Shown: positions 7,460 through 15,338, numbered from the stretch's first letter. The stretch: DNA of 24,362 nt from GCA-2737595 sp037138535 (GCA_037138535.1 JBAXIG010000018.1:1-24362), one strand, 5' to 3'. Notes: generated by a model from the letters alone, not told the origin. A program made the numbers and translations.

Positions 7460-8724
7460 GCACTCACCGGAGAGAGCACTTCACGCCCACCTAAGAACGG
7501 CACAAGTGCCTTGGGTACGCGCACGGAACCATCCTCTTGTTGATGATTTTCTAAGATGGCCACGATGATGCGGGGTATCGCACAGAGCGTGCCGTTAAGC
7601 GTGGCGATCGGGCGGGTACCATTCTCGTCTTTCATTCGGATGTTAAGACGGCGGGCTTGGAATTCTGTGCAATTAGAGGTGCTTGTCACTTCTCGATACG
7701 CATTCTGGGTCGGGATCCACGCTTCACAATCGAACTTACGTGCCGCACTAGATCCGAGATCACCCGAAGCAACATCGATGACACGATAAGGAACCTCGAT
7801 AGCGTTAAGGAAGTCTTTCTCCCATTGCAAGAGTCGACGATGCTCGGCTTCGGCTTCTTCTGGTGGACAAAAAGAGAACATTTCTACTTTGTCGAATTGA
7901 TGAACGCGAATAATTCCGCGGGTATCTTTTCCGTAGGATCCAGCTTCGCGTCGGAAGCATGATGAGTAACCCGCATAACGTAGCGGCAATTTGCTTGCTG
8001 GAAGAATTTCGTCCATGTGATAGGCAGCAAGTGGCACTTCACTCGTTCCCACAAGATAAAAATCATCTTTCTCAAGATGGAAAACATTCTCTGCTGCCTG
8101 TCCGAGGAACCCCGTACCTTCCATGGCGCTGGGTTTGACCAAGACAGGAGGAATCATCGGAATAAATCCGGCAGCCATGGCTTGTGAGATCGCCATATTT
8201 ACGAGTGCAAATTCAAGTAGTGCTCCGACACCTGTTAAGTAATAGAAACGTGCACCTGAAACTTTCGCGCCACGCTCTGTGTCGATCGCACCAAGAATCT
8301 TTCCTAGTTCAACATGGTCTTTTGGTTCAAAGGAGAATTCACGGGGGGTGCCTACATGCTCAATAAGTTTAAAGTCGGCTTCACCACCAACTGGCACGTC
8401 TTCTTCAACAACGTTGGAGAGATTGAGCAAGATATCGCGAACGTGTTCTTCGGCAGCACTCTTTGCATTATCGGCACTCTTCACCTTCTCGGCGAGCGCC
8501 TTTGAACTCTCTAAAAGCGCTGGACGATCCTCCTTTGCAGCTGCTCCCACCGCCTTTGACAAGGTATTTTGCTCAGCGCGCAGCACCTCAAATTCGGTGA
8601 TGGCGCTTCGCCTCGCCTCATCTGCCGCAATCACACTCTCAACAAGAGCGGGGTCTTCACCACGAGCGCTCTGTGATGCGCGCACACGGTCAGGGTTTTC
8701 ACGGAGGAATTTAAGATCAATCAC
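7456..8724 (-). CDS. serS: Seryl-tRNA synthetase
   Basis: Class II aminoacyl-tRNA synthetase (422 aa) charging tRNA-Ser. The N-terminal region (about residues 25-110) is the helical hairpin arm that grips the long variable arm. Class II motif 2 is CFRREAGSYGKDTRGIIRVH, just before QFDKVEMF. Motif 3 is in NGTLCAIPRIIVAILENHQ, followed by GSVRVPKALVPF, the usual SerRS C-terminal signature. Length is standard. The start is GTG at 8724, giving MIDLKFLRENPDRVRAS, the normal SerRS N-terminus. No Shine-Dalgarno precedes it, but TAGGCT lies 6 nt upstream, so it is probably leaderless. It is followed by overlapping HAD and oxidoreductase genes. Confidence 0.97.
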   Translation of the reverse strand: MIDLKFLRENPDRVRASQSARGEDPALVESVIAADEARRSAITEFEVLRAEQNTLSKAVGAAAKEDRPALLESSKALAEKVKSADNAKSAAEEHVRDILLNLSNVVEEDVPVGGEADFKLIEHVGTPREFSFEPKDHVELGKILGAIDTERGAKVSGARFYYLTGVGALLEFALVNMAISQAMAAGFIPMIPPVLVKPSAMEGTGFLGQAAENVFHLEKDDFYLVGTSEVPLAAYHMDEILPASKLPLRYAGYSSCFRREAGSYGKDTRGIIRVHQFDKVEMFSFCPPEEAEAEHRRLLQWEKDFLNAIEVPYRVIDVASGDLGSSAARKFDCEAWIPTQNAYREVTSTSNCTEFQARRLNIRMKDENGTRPIATLNGTLCAIPRIIVAILENHQQEDGSVRVPKALVPFLGGREVLSPVSA

Positions 8725-8730
8725 GTGCTT

Positions 8731-8736
8731 AGCCTA
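8731..8736 (-). promoter_or_regulatory. -10 element of a leaderless promoter (serS)
   Basis: On the minus strand TAGGCT is followed by AAGCAC and the GTG start of serS. The hexamer and the 6-nt spacing are the same as for the quinone oxidoreductase gene. It sits in the 16-bp gap after the upstream stop codon. Confidence 0.55.
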
Positions 8737-8740
8737 CCTT

Positions 8741-9355
8741 TTACAGCCGGCGAGCAGAAAAACTGATTTTGCTTGGGCCTTGTAGATCGACCACCACAGT
8801 TGAGCCGCGCTCCCAATTTGTGGGATAGAGCAAGGGGGCAGAAATCGCCCACTCCAAGCCTAAGTCTGGCGTCGCTATGGCCGCCACCTCCTTAATCACC
8901 CATCTTTCATTTCCAAGTCGAAGCGTCGCTTCCCCTTGGAAGGGAATCTCCGGACCCACTATTACGGCAACTGCCCCACTACCCGAAGCCAGTTGATCTT
9001 CACGGCGACCCCGCTCAAAGAGTCGATCGGAAATCATTAATCCAAGATGCGTACGTTCTGTAGAGCGAATCACTACAGGCGACACTCGCCCCTCAATTAA
9101 AATGGAAGGGGCGCTCTCCACGATCTGCCTATTGGTGAGGTAACTCAAATCTCCTTCTTCGGAGAGTACTGACGCCTTAATCGATTCGCCGGCCGCAAGA
9201 CGGATATCAATGATCGCCCGCGCGATGCTCTCTGCCTCTTCTGGGGAGAGTAGGCGAGTATTTGAAATGGGTTGTAACTTTCGGCCTTCAGCGCGCGCCG
9301 CCAGGATTGACCGCGCAAACGTGCGATCTTCTCCGGGGGCTAAACCAGCAATCAC
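8741..9355 (-). CDS. Uncharacterised protein, weakly hydratase-like
   Basis: Protein of 204 residues that I do not firmly recognise. Residues 14-55 (AARAEGRKLQPISNTRLLSP, then a helix ending RLAAGE) resemble the start of 2-keto-4-pentenoate hydratase/FAH-fold proteins. AVIVGPEIPFQGE (about 126-138) resembles their PExAF metal-loop region, and the C-terminus YPTNWERGSTVVVDLQG resembles their closing strand with V-x-P-G-D-x-V. It is about 50 residues shorter than a typical MhpD protein and the acidic metal ligands are not convincingly kept, so it may be non-catalytic. The start is GTG at 9355, overlapping the pheA stop by 4 bp (GTGA). Lying between pheA and serS in one run suggests co-expression with aromatic amino acid synthesis. 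Function unknown. Confidence 0.7.
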   Translation of the reverse strand: MIAGLAPGEDRTFARSILAARAEGRKLQPISNTRLLSPEEAESIARAIIDIRLAAGESIKASVLSEEGDLSYLTNRQIVESAPSILIEGRVSPVVIRSTERTHLGLMISDRLFERGRREDQLASGSGAVAVIVGPEIPFQGEATLRLGNERWVIKEVAAIATPDLGLEWAISAPLLYPTNWERGSTVVVDLQGPSKISFSARRL

Positions 9356-10278
9356 GTGAGAGTGCCGTTACGAACCGAACTCAACCACGTTGAAGCCTCG
9401 GAGAAATCGTTATCACTTCGACCACGTGAAACTTCGGTGGAAAATTTATCGGCACGTGGATATGAACCAAGGAATCGAACATCTTCGCAAATACGTTTCA
9501 GCCCCATGAGTGCATCACCAACACGAGCATCGAGAATATGTCCTTCAATATCGATGAGAAAATGGTATGAACCCAATTCGGCACCTGTAGGTCGTGATTG
9601 GATAAATGTGAGGTTCACTCCGCGGACGGCAAACTCGTTGAGAATTTCTAGCAACGCTCCAGCATGATCAGCCCCAATAAAAATCGCAAGTGAAGTGCGA
9701 TCGTGTCCGGTACGTTCGTTGATCTTTCCAATTTTTGTTACCAGAACGAATCTCGTGACAGCACCACTGTTGTCGCCAATATTTTCTGCTAAGACTTCTA
9801 GCCCATAGTGATCGGCAGCAACCTTGGCCGCGATAGCACCGCGAGTACGATCCTTAGATTGTGCAATTTCCTCAACAGCCGCAGCGGTAGAGGAGCTACT
9901 TAATATTTCCGCGTGCGGAAGATGCTTTGCAATAAAAGTGCGGCATTGCGCTTCAGCATGAGGATGTGTAGCAATCTTGGTGATTTCAGCCAGCGCTACT
10001 CCTGGCTGCGCAATAAAAGCAAACTCCACTCGCAGTGTTGTCTCAGCGGTGATGACCAGGGGCTCTCCGATGACGAGCTCATCAAGAGTGCGGGCCACAA
10101 ATCCCTCAACCGAGTTTTCGATAGGCACCAAGGCACCTACAACAACGCCGCTACGCACTGCATCGAGAGCTGCCGTGGTATTTGCAAAAGCTAATTTCGT
10201 ATCACCGGGTTTCACAAGTTGATTGAGTGCGGCCTCGGTAAAAGTTCCGGCTGGTCCGAGATAGGCATAAGAGCTCAT
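9352..10278 (-). CDS. pheA: Prephenate dehydratase
   Basis: Converts prephenate to phenylpyruvate in phenylalanine synthesis (308 aa). The periplasmic-binding-like catalytic domain opens with YLGPAGTFTEAAL, has VPIENSVEGFV (about 56-66) and ends with TRFVLVTK, which holds the catalytic Thr-Arg-Phe. A C-terminal ACT domain follows (RTSLAIFIGADHAGALLEIL, then NLTFIQSRPTG and YHFLIDIEGH); it binds Phe for feedback inhibition. The GALLE and IQSRP elements correspond to the GAL and ESRP allosteric motifs. It is a monofunctional enzyme, without chorismate mutase. The ATG overlaps the DUF4446 stop by 4 bp, and the next gene overlaps the pheA stop by 4 bp. Confidence 0.96.
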   Translation of the reverse strand: MSSYAYLGPAGTFTEAALNQLVKPGDTKLAFANTTAALDAVRSGVVVGALVPIENSVEGFVARTLDELVIGEPLVITAETTLRVEFAFIAQPGVALAEITKIATHPHAEAQCRTFIAKHLPHAEILSSSSTAAAVEEIAQSKDRTRGAIAAKVAADHYGLEVLAENIGDNSGAVTRFVLVTKIGKINERTGHDRTSLAIFIGADHAGALLEILNEFAVRGVNLTFIQSRPTGAELGSYHFLIDIEGHILDARVGDALMGLKRICEDVRFLGSYPRADKFSTEVSRGRSDNDFSEASTWLSSVRNGTLT

Positions 10279-10757
10279 GCGATCTGACCTTTTTGTGCCA
10301 TGCCAATTACCTGTATTTCTTCGGGTGAAAGTTCGCTGCCAATACTCTGACCGCCCTTGACTCCCTTGATGTAGGTACGACCCTCCGTGCGCCCATTGAT
10401 TGAGGTAATCACAATTCCGTCGTTCACATCATCAAGGAAGGCTACCGAGAATGACATACGCCCTCCTTGATCGCTAAAGGCGTCGTAACGAGTGACGGCA
10501 ACATGGCGAATTGCGTCCTTTAATTCGGCTTGCGTCACAGTGAGATCTTTCCGAAGATTCGTCACATCTGTGCGCAGCCCATTCACCACTTCGACCTGGC
10601 GCGCAACGGCAGTGACAAAGTCCACTTCGGAGCCAGCCCCTTGAAGAACTGAATAGCTTTTCTTCATGCGCCGTATGCTGAATAGGGCTGACAGGGCAAG
10701 AGCGAGCGCGAGCAGCGCAATTGCGCCTGCGATATATCCAAGATTCGTGGAGTTCAT
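10275..10757 (-). CDS. DUF4446 family protein with N-terminal membrane helix
   Basis: Protein of 160 residues. An N-terminal hydrophobic segment (about residues 8-28, rich in Ala and Leu) is followed by a likely coiled-coil region (50-80) and then the conserved DUF4446 core: VAVTRYDAFSDQGGRMSFSV (86-105), DGIVITSINGRTEGRTYIKG (113-132) and ELSPEEIQVI. Function is unknown; actinobacterial members commonly sit directly upstream of pheA, as here. The ATG at 10757 has GAGGG a few bases upstream and a possible -10 TAGAAT at 10784-10789. The stop overlaps the pheA start (ATGA). Confidence 0.85.
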   Translation of the reverse strand: MNSTNLGYIAGAIALLALALALSALFSIRRMKKSYSVLQGAGSEVDFVTAVARQVEVVNGLRTDVTNLRKDLTVTQAELKDAIRHVAVTRYDAFSDQGGRMSFSVAFLDDVNDGIVITSINGRTEGRTYIKGVKGGQSIGSELSPEEIQVIGMAQKGQIA

Positions 10758-10981
10758 TTCGCCCTCGCCTAGAAGTCGCCTTGATTCTAACCACTCTGGA
10801 ATGATGACGAAGTGGGTTTTCTAGCCCCCCTCACCACATTCGTCCTCATTCTCCCGATCGAGCTACTCGACAAGACCGTGATGACGGCTCGTGTATTGGC
10901 CACCCGCTTGCCTCGAAAGATGGTGCGGGAGGGGAGCCTGCCTTTTCTTAGACCGGTACTCTCTTCGTAGAGAGGTAAGGA
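10758..10981. other. Divergent intergenic region with an unexplained open frame
   Basis: A 224-bp gap between divergent DUF4446 and the FAD oxidoreductase gene. On the minus strand TAGAAT (10784-10789) could be the DUF4446 -10. On the plus strand an open frame from a GTG at 10812 to a TAG at 10970 would encode 52 residues (beginning VGFLAPLTTFVLILPIELLD) and would end 11 nt before the oxidoreductase ATG. The opposite strand is also open for about 60 codons but has no plausible start. I cannot show that either is translated. No riboswitch or tRNA was recognised. Confidence 0.25.
10957..10979 (+). promoter_or_regulatory. Possible -10, hairpin and RBS before the FAD oxidoreductase
   Basis: TACTCT at 10957-10962 fits the TANNNT -10 used here. 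Overlapping it, CTCTCT-TCGT-AGAGAG (10959-10974) forms a perfect 6-bp stem with a 4-nt loop, whose 3' arm runs into the Shine-Dalgarno AGGTAAGGA before the ATG at 10982. If transcription starts upstream, the hairpin could hinder ribosome access. If TACTCT is the -10, the transcript starts near 10969 and the hairpin never forms. Confidence 0.35.
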
Positions 10982-12280
10982 ATGACTGCGATTAAGCGAA
11001 GTGCCATTGTTATCGGGGCTGGCGTTATTGGCTCAGCTGTTGCATACGAATTGGCCCGAGACGGTTGGAGTGTCACCGTTGTTGATAAGGCTGGCGCACC
11101 TGGCCAAGGATCCACAAGTTCTTCGAGTTCAATCGTGCGCTTTAATTATTCAACTTTTGCAGGTGTCGTACTCGCTTGGGAGTCATTTCACATGTGGCTT
11201 GAGTGGCGCACGCACCTAGGGGCAGCGCAAGGGGAACATATTGCGGAGATGATGAACCTTGGGGTTGTCATGCTCGATGTTCCAGTGATGAATACCGCTG
11301 CGACCACAGAATTGTTCCAGAGAGTCGGAATAGATTATGAGATTTGGGATTCGAAAGATTTAGCGGCACGCGTTCCGGGAATCGATGTCGGGAAATATTG
11401 GCCACCGAAAAGTATTGGTGACGCAGAGTTTTGGGAAGATGCAAGCGAAAATATTGGTGCGCTCTACACGTCCGCAGGTGGATACATCAGTGACCCTTCA
11501 CTCTCTGCAGTCAATTTAGCGGATGCCGCTAAACGCCACGGAGCGCACTTTCGATTTAAGGAAGAAATTGTGGCGATTTTAAAATCAGAGAGCCGAGTTC
11601 TGGGTGTCCGGCTGGCTAGCGGTGAAGAGCTCACCGCAGATGTTGTCGTTAATGTCGCTGGCCCATGGTCTGGAGCACTCAACAAGATGGCAGGGGTGGG
11701 AAGTGACTTCACGGTTGATCTCGCTCCTATGCGCCAAGAGGTTCACCACGTAGATGCACCTCCAGGAATGGAGAGTGGTCCAATGATTGGTGACCTCGAT
11801 GTCGGTGTTTATATGCGCTCCACACCTGGTGGCGGTTTCTTAGTGGGCGGTACTGAACCCGAGTGTGATGACATGCAGTGGATCGAAAATCCTGATCATG
11901 CCAACATGTCGCGTACCCAAGATCTATACGATTCCCAAGTGACTCGCGCAGCGCGTAGATTTCCTGATCTCAAAGTTCCCCCTGTTGCAAAGGGGATCGC
12001 GGGTGTTTATGACGTGTCCTCCGACTGGACACCGATCTATGACCGGAGCCAATTGGATGGTTTCTATTTAGCGATTGGCACGAGTGGAAATCAATTTAAG
12101 AACGCACCAGGAGCCGGCTTGATTATGGCGAAATTGATCGATTACGTTGAGGGTGGGGGCGATCACGATACGCACCCATTAGTCGTAACGGGATCACACA
12201 CGGATCTACCGATTGATTTGGCTACGTTTTCCCGAAAGCGCCCGCGCAATGAAAATTCATCTGGCACTGTGATGGGTTAG
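10982..12280 (+). CDS. DadA/SoxB-like FAD-dependent amino-acid oxidoreductase
   Basis: Flavoprotein of the D-amino-acid/glycine/sarcosine oxidase (DAO) superfamily, 432 residues. The N-terminal FAD-binding motif is VIGAGVIGSAVAYELARDG (10-28), with an acidic Asp-Lys (VVDK) ending the second strand. STSSSSSIVRFNY (45-57) matches the loop contacting flavin in sarcosine-type enzymes. VVNVAGPWSG (222-231) is the second FAD motif, and FYLAIGTSGNQFKNAPGAGL (about 361-380) is the C-terminal flavin/substrate motif. It is monocistronic and converges on the DUF5926 gene with 9 bp between stops. A secondary or N-methylated amino acid or D-amino acid substrate is likely, but sequence alone does not decide. 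Confidence 0.88.
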   Translation: MTAIKRSAIVIGAGVIGSAVAYELARDGWSVTVVDKAGAPGQGSTSSSSSIVRFNYSTFAGVVLAWESFHMWLEWRTHLGAAQGEHIAEMMNLGVVMLDVPVMNTAATTELFQRVGIDYEIWDSKDLAARVPGIDVGKYWPPKSIGDAEFWEDASENIGALYTSAGGYISDPSLSAVNLADAAKRHGAHFRFKEEIVAILKSESRVLGVRLASGEELTADVVVNVAGPWSGALNKMAGVGSDFTVDLAPMRQEVHHVDAPPGMESGPMIGDLDVGVYMRSTPGGGFLVGGTEPECDDMQWIENPDHANMSRTQDLYDSQVTRAARRFPDLKVPPVAKGIAGVYDVSSDWTPIYDRSQLDGFYLAIGTSGNQFKNAPGAGLIMAKLIDYVEGGGDHDTHPLVVTGSHTDLPIDLATFSRKRPRNENSSGTVMG

Positions 12281-12289
12281 TGATAGAAC

Positions 12290-13195
12290 TTAACGAAGTG
12301 TAAGTTGACGTCCCACTAGCCCGGCCCGCGCTCGACGCTCAACACTAGTGAGTGGCTCATTTTTCTCGAATGAAGTCATAAAGATGCGCGTAAGTGTGGC
12401 GAGCGCGAGTTCAAAAGCTCTGATAGGTGTCTCGTGTTGCACATCAAAGACTGGCACTAATAAACCATCGGCGCGGAAGGCGCCCAGATAACGCGTGCCA
12501 TTCCCGAGATTAAGTTCATCACTAGCTGCCAAGCGTGCTAAAGCGTTGAGCGAGCGCTCTTCCTCGTGTGGCAGTAACCAACGCACTACTGTCCGGTCAG
12601 GGAAGGCACACCAAAAGGCCGAACCTAGATCAACTTGAATTCGCTCCGTTTCAATGATGCTTCCTTCAAACTCTTCTAAAGCTGCTTTGGTCTCCGGCTT
12701 TGCCATCTCTTCTTCGGTAAACCAAAAATCAAAATTCTCATATGTTTCGGGAGCAAAAGGAAGCGAGAGATCCAGTAGATCCTGCAGGCGGGAAGTGTTA
12801 CTTAAATCCCCACCCACAATAGATGAGCCATTCTCTGCCTTAAGAATTGCAGTGAGCGCCGCAGCCATATCTCGACTGGCATCTCCGCTACTGGTTTGTA
12901 CTTGAAGAGCGAGCATCACTACGCCATCAGTGCGCTTGACGGCGCTCACTGAATTGGGGAGAAGTGAAGCAACAACGATTTCTTGACCGGTTGCCTTCAC
13001 GCGAGCTCTCCCAGCGGCCGCTGGCACGATTTCTCTCAGAGCCACCCATTCAGTCTCGTTAGGCAATCCCTCAAAGGGGCGCGAGACGAAGGCAAGTGGT
13101 GCGCGATCTTTTCCGTGACAAGCTTTATACCGACGTCCTGATCCGCAGGAACATGGTTCACGGGGGCCGACCACAACTACTTCTTCAGAACTCAT
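12290..13195 (-). CDS. DUF5926 family protein with SEC-C zinc motif
   Basis: Protein of 301 residues beginning MSSEEVVVVGPREPCSCGSG. The SEC-C motif C-S-C-x8-C-H (CSCGSGRRYKACHG) is the zinc-binding element also found at the SecA C-terminus. The actinobacterial DUF5926 body follows (RPFEGLPNETEWVALREIVP, then SGDASRDMAAALTAIL, LQDLLDLSLPF) and ends with the conserved LTSVERRARAGLVGRQLTLR. Function is unknown. The open frame runs further upstream, but the ATG at 13195 is chosen because the protein then starts just before the conserved domain and 10 nt after the GDPD stop. GDPD-DUF5926 adjacency is common in actinobacteria (from memory). Confidence 0.88.
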   Translation of the reverse strand: MSSEEVVVVGPREPCSCGSGRRYKACHGKDRAPLAFVSRPFEGLPNETEWVALREIVPAAAGRARVKATGQEIVVASLLPNSVSAVKRTDGVVMLALQVQTSSGDASRDMAAALTAILKAENGSSIVGGDLSNTSRLQDLLDLSLPFAPETYENFDFWFTEEEMAKPETKAALEEFEGSIIETERIQVDLGSAFWCAFPDRTVVRWLLPHEEERSLNALARLAASDELNLGNGTRYLGAFRADGLLVPVFDVQHETPIRAFELALATLTRIFMTSFEKNEPLTSVERRARAGLVGRQLTLR

Positions 13196-13205
13196 TCCGG
13201 TGACT

Positions 13206-13937
13206 TTAGTTGATTTCCCCGAGTAGTGCGCGTACCTCGCGTGGCCTATTACTAATGATTGCTTCAACACCGAGTTTCGCGCAGAGTTCGACATCACGTT
13301 CTTCATCAACCGTCCATACATGCACTTCGTAACCTTGCTCATGAAGTCGGGCCACGATTTCTGGATCTCGACGAATGCGCCCCATTCCCGGGCCGATCAC
13401 GGGGACTTTGGGAAGTGAAGAGAGTGAACGGTGATCGAGCAAATAGACCGCTGGGATGTCAGGTCGGAGATTTCTCCACCTTTCTACTGCGAGGAGCGAG
13501 AAAGACATCAGTCGAAAGGGGGCGAAAGCGGCGCTCCCCTGGAAATCGACGGTGGGTAAGAGAGCTGCCAATTTATGTTCAATCGCTCCCCCGTTTGGGA
13601 CGGGGTGTTTGGTCTCTATTGAAATAGATTTCCGGTGAATTTGAGCGAGCGCGAGCAACTCGACGAATCGGAGTGGAGGTTGTGGCTTTTTACTTCGGTG
13701 CCATGAACCAGCATCAATCCCCTGCATCTCTTGCCAAGTCCGAGTAAAGAGCATCCCCGAAGAATTACTCGTCCGATTAAGAGTGGCGTCATGCCAACAT
13801 ATAATTTCTCCATCGCGCAACAACCGTACATCACATTCAAAACCGTCCACTTGTGCCTCGACCGCTTCATCGTAGGCAGCTCTGGTGTGTTCTGGATATA
13901 AATACGATGCGCCGCGATGCGCAATAACTATTGTCAT
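13206..13937 (-). CDS. Glycerophosphodiester phosphodiesterase
   Basis: GDPD family TIM-barrel enzyme (243 aa) hydrolysing glycerophosphodiesters to glycerol-3-phosphate and an alcohol. The catalytic His-Arg pair is in AHRGASYLYPEHTRAAY (6-22), the metal ligands in GFECDVRLLRDG (31-42), and the second catalytic His in CWHDATLNR (47-55). The C-terminal VHVWTVDEERD and EAIISNRP are typical. The usual PENT is PEHT here, a mild change. No signal peptide is seen, so it is probably cytoplasmic. The ATG overlaps the stop of the cytX-like gene by 4 bp (ATGA), so it likely shares the TPP-riboswitch transcript, although GDPD has no obvious link to thiamine. Confidence 0.93.
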   Translation of the reverse strand: MTIVIAHRGASYLYPEHTRAAYDEAVEAQVDGFECDVRLLRDGEIICWHDATLNRTSNSSGMLFTRTWQEMQGIDAGSWHRSKKPQPPLRFVELLALAQIHRKSISIETKHPVPNGGAIEHKLAALLPTVDFQGSAAFAPFRLMSFSLLAVERWRNLRPDIPAVYLLDHRSLSSLPKVPVIGPGMGRIRRDPEIVARLHEQGYEVHVWTVDEERDVELCAKLGVEAIISNRPREVRALLGEIN

Positions 13938-15244
13938 GGTTTCAATATTTTACTTCGCAAGTTGAAAATGAGTGAAGTTATAGCGCTCACAAGAAAGGAG
14001 ATAATGGAAGCACTCATCCATGTTGCTGGAGTGAAATGGATGAGGCTCTGAATGTTTCGCCAAAGGGTAGACCAACCGCTGGCATAGCCAGGATTAATAA
14101 GTTGATATGTGATGAATCCCAGCGCCCAGGAGAGCGTGAGTGAAGGGCGCCATCGCGCGCTATGAGATAAATTCCATTTTCCTTTTGAGATGAAGAACCA
14201 ATCAGTGAGAATTACCCCACACAATGGGACAAATATGGCGCCAATTGCCAAGAGAAATGATTCATAGCCCACGACATCAATGGAGAGAGCAATGACGGTG
14301 GCGATAATGCCAATGAGAACCGCTATTTTCTTTCTATTCCATGAGTCATTGAAATTTTGTAGTGATACTACTGTCGAATAAATATTCGCAAAGGCTTCAT
14401 CGACTTCATCGATAATGAGAATTGCTAAAGCAAGTGCGCCGAAAGGAAGAAGTAGTATCGCCTGACTAAAGCCGTATACGTCGGCTAAGTTTTCTCCGGT
14501 AAGACTTACTAACGCTAATAATCCCAGTAGAAAAAAGGTACCGGCGCCTGTGAGATAACCGGTAAAGGTTGCCAGGAATGAACCTTGCTTTGCGTGGCGT
14601 GAGTAATCAGCGACCAGGGGAGCCCATGAGATGGGTAGCGCTACTGCGATATCGACTGCAAGCCAATAGCCACTCCAACTTTGGCCGCTTTTGATCTCGA
14701 CACCTTGAGAGAGCACTTCAACAAAGAGATAAATGGTGGTGAGAATTACCGCCCACAATATGTATTTGCGAAGCACTTTGATAAAGCGAAGTGGTCTCAA
14801 TGCTAACAACGTACTGACTACACCGGATCCAATGAGCCAGGCAGTGAGTGGTCCACCCACTACTTTCTGGCCTGCATGTCCAATCACTAATATCTCGACT
14901 GCGCTCCAGCCCACGCACTGTGCGATGTTAAAGAACGTAGGTACATACGATCCACGTCTACCAAAGATTCCTCGCATCATCACCATTGAGGGCACCCCGG
15001 TGATTGCCCCGATTTTTGCCACCCCTCCCAAAACAGCAGAGCCCAGCAGGAGTCCTAACGCCAGTGCGCAGAGCGCGGCGGTGAAAGCAAAATTGGAGGT
15101 GCCCAGCGGTTGTTGAATAAAAATGGCCGCGGCTGGAATGGTCAAAGTGATTCCGAGAGAACTCCAAAGTGAGAATTGATCGCCAGCGGAGAGCGTTCGA
15201 GTATTTCCTTCAGAGAGTGATAAGGGTGCGTCGGTAAATGTCAT
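13934..15244 (-). CDS. cytX: NCS1-family transporter, CytX-like (thiamine precursor uptake)
   Basis: Permease of the nucleobase:cation symporter-1 family (436 aa) with about 12 hydrophobic helices. The family signature runs from ITGVPSMVMMRGIFGRRGSY (about 80-99) into NIAQCVGWSAVEILV (105-119). A TPP riboswitch lies immediately upstream; NCS1 transporters under that switch are generally assigned as CytX, importing hydroxymethylpyrimidine or related thiamine precursors. Substrate assignment therefore rests on regulation rather than residues, and cytosine or another nucleobase remains possible. The start ATG at 15244 is 5 nt after an AGGGAG ribosome binding site that is part of the riboswitch 3' end. 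GDPD and DUF5926 genes follow on the same strand. Confidence 0.85.
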   Translation of the reverse strand: MTFTDAPLSLSEGNTRTLSAGDQFSLWSSLGITLTIPAAAIFIQQPLGTSNFAFTAALCALALGLLLGSAVLGGVAKIGAITGVPSMVMMRGIFGRRGSYVPTFFNIAQCVGWSAVEILVIGHAGQKVVGGPLTAWLIGSGVVSTLLALRPLRFIKVLRKYILWAVILTTIYLFVEVLSQGVEIKSGQSWSGYWLAVDIAVALPISWAPLVADYSRHAKQGSFLATFTGYLTGAGTFFLLGLLALVSLTGENLADVYGFSQAILLLPFGALALAILIIDEVDEAFANIYSTVVSLQNFNDSWNRKKIAVLIGIIATVIALSIDVVGYESFLLAIGAIFVPLCGVILTDWFFISKGKWNLSHSARWRPSLTLSWALGFITYQLINPGYASGWSTLWRNIQSLIHFTPATWMSASIISFLVSAITSLIFNLRSKILKP

Positions 15245-15245
15245 C

Positions 15246-15338
15246 TGACTCCCTACGCCGGCATGACCCGGATCAGGTGAAGCGGTCGACCCCGAAGGTC
15301 CTCTCAGCCGATTCCTGTCTTCGGCTCCCGCGCCTCGC
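15246..15338 (-). ncRNA. TPP riboswitch (THI box)
   Basis: On the minus strand the conserved thiamine pyrophosphate aptamer elements occur in order: CGGGAGCC, a P3 stem AGCCGA/TCGGCT, CTGAGAGGA, then CACCTGATCCGGGTCATG and CCGGCGTAGGGAG. These are the canonical THI-box sequences. The aptamer ends 1-2 nt before the cytX-like ATG, and its terminal GTAGGGAG serves as the ribosome binding site, so translational control is likely. I could not find an extended outer P1 helix in the flanking bases, so the 5' boundary is approximate. Confidence 0.94.

Noticed and set aside
10820..10981. Glycine riboswitch or 6C RNA before the amino-acid oxidoreductase
   Set aside because: The glycine aptamer core is not found, and only one run of six C (10825-10830) occurs, without the paired C-loop hairpins.
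12290..13342. Longer DUF5926 protein starting inside the GDPD gene
   Set aside because: The extra 49 residues overlap conserved GDPD coding sequence and precede the usual N-terminus of the family.
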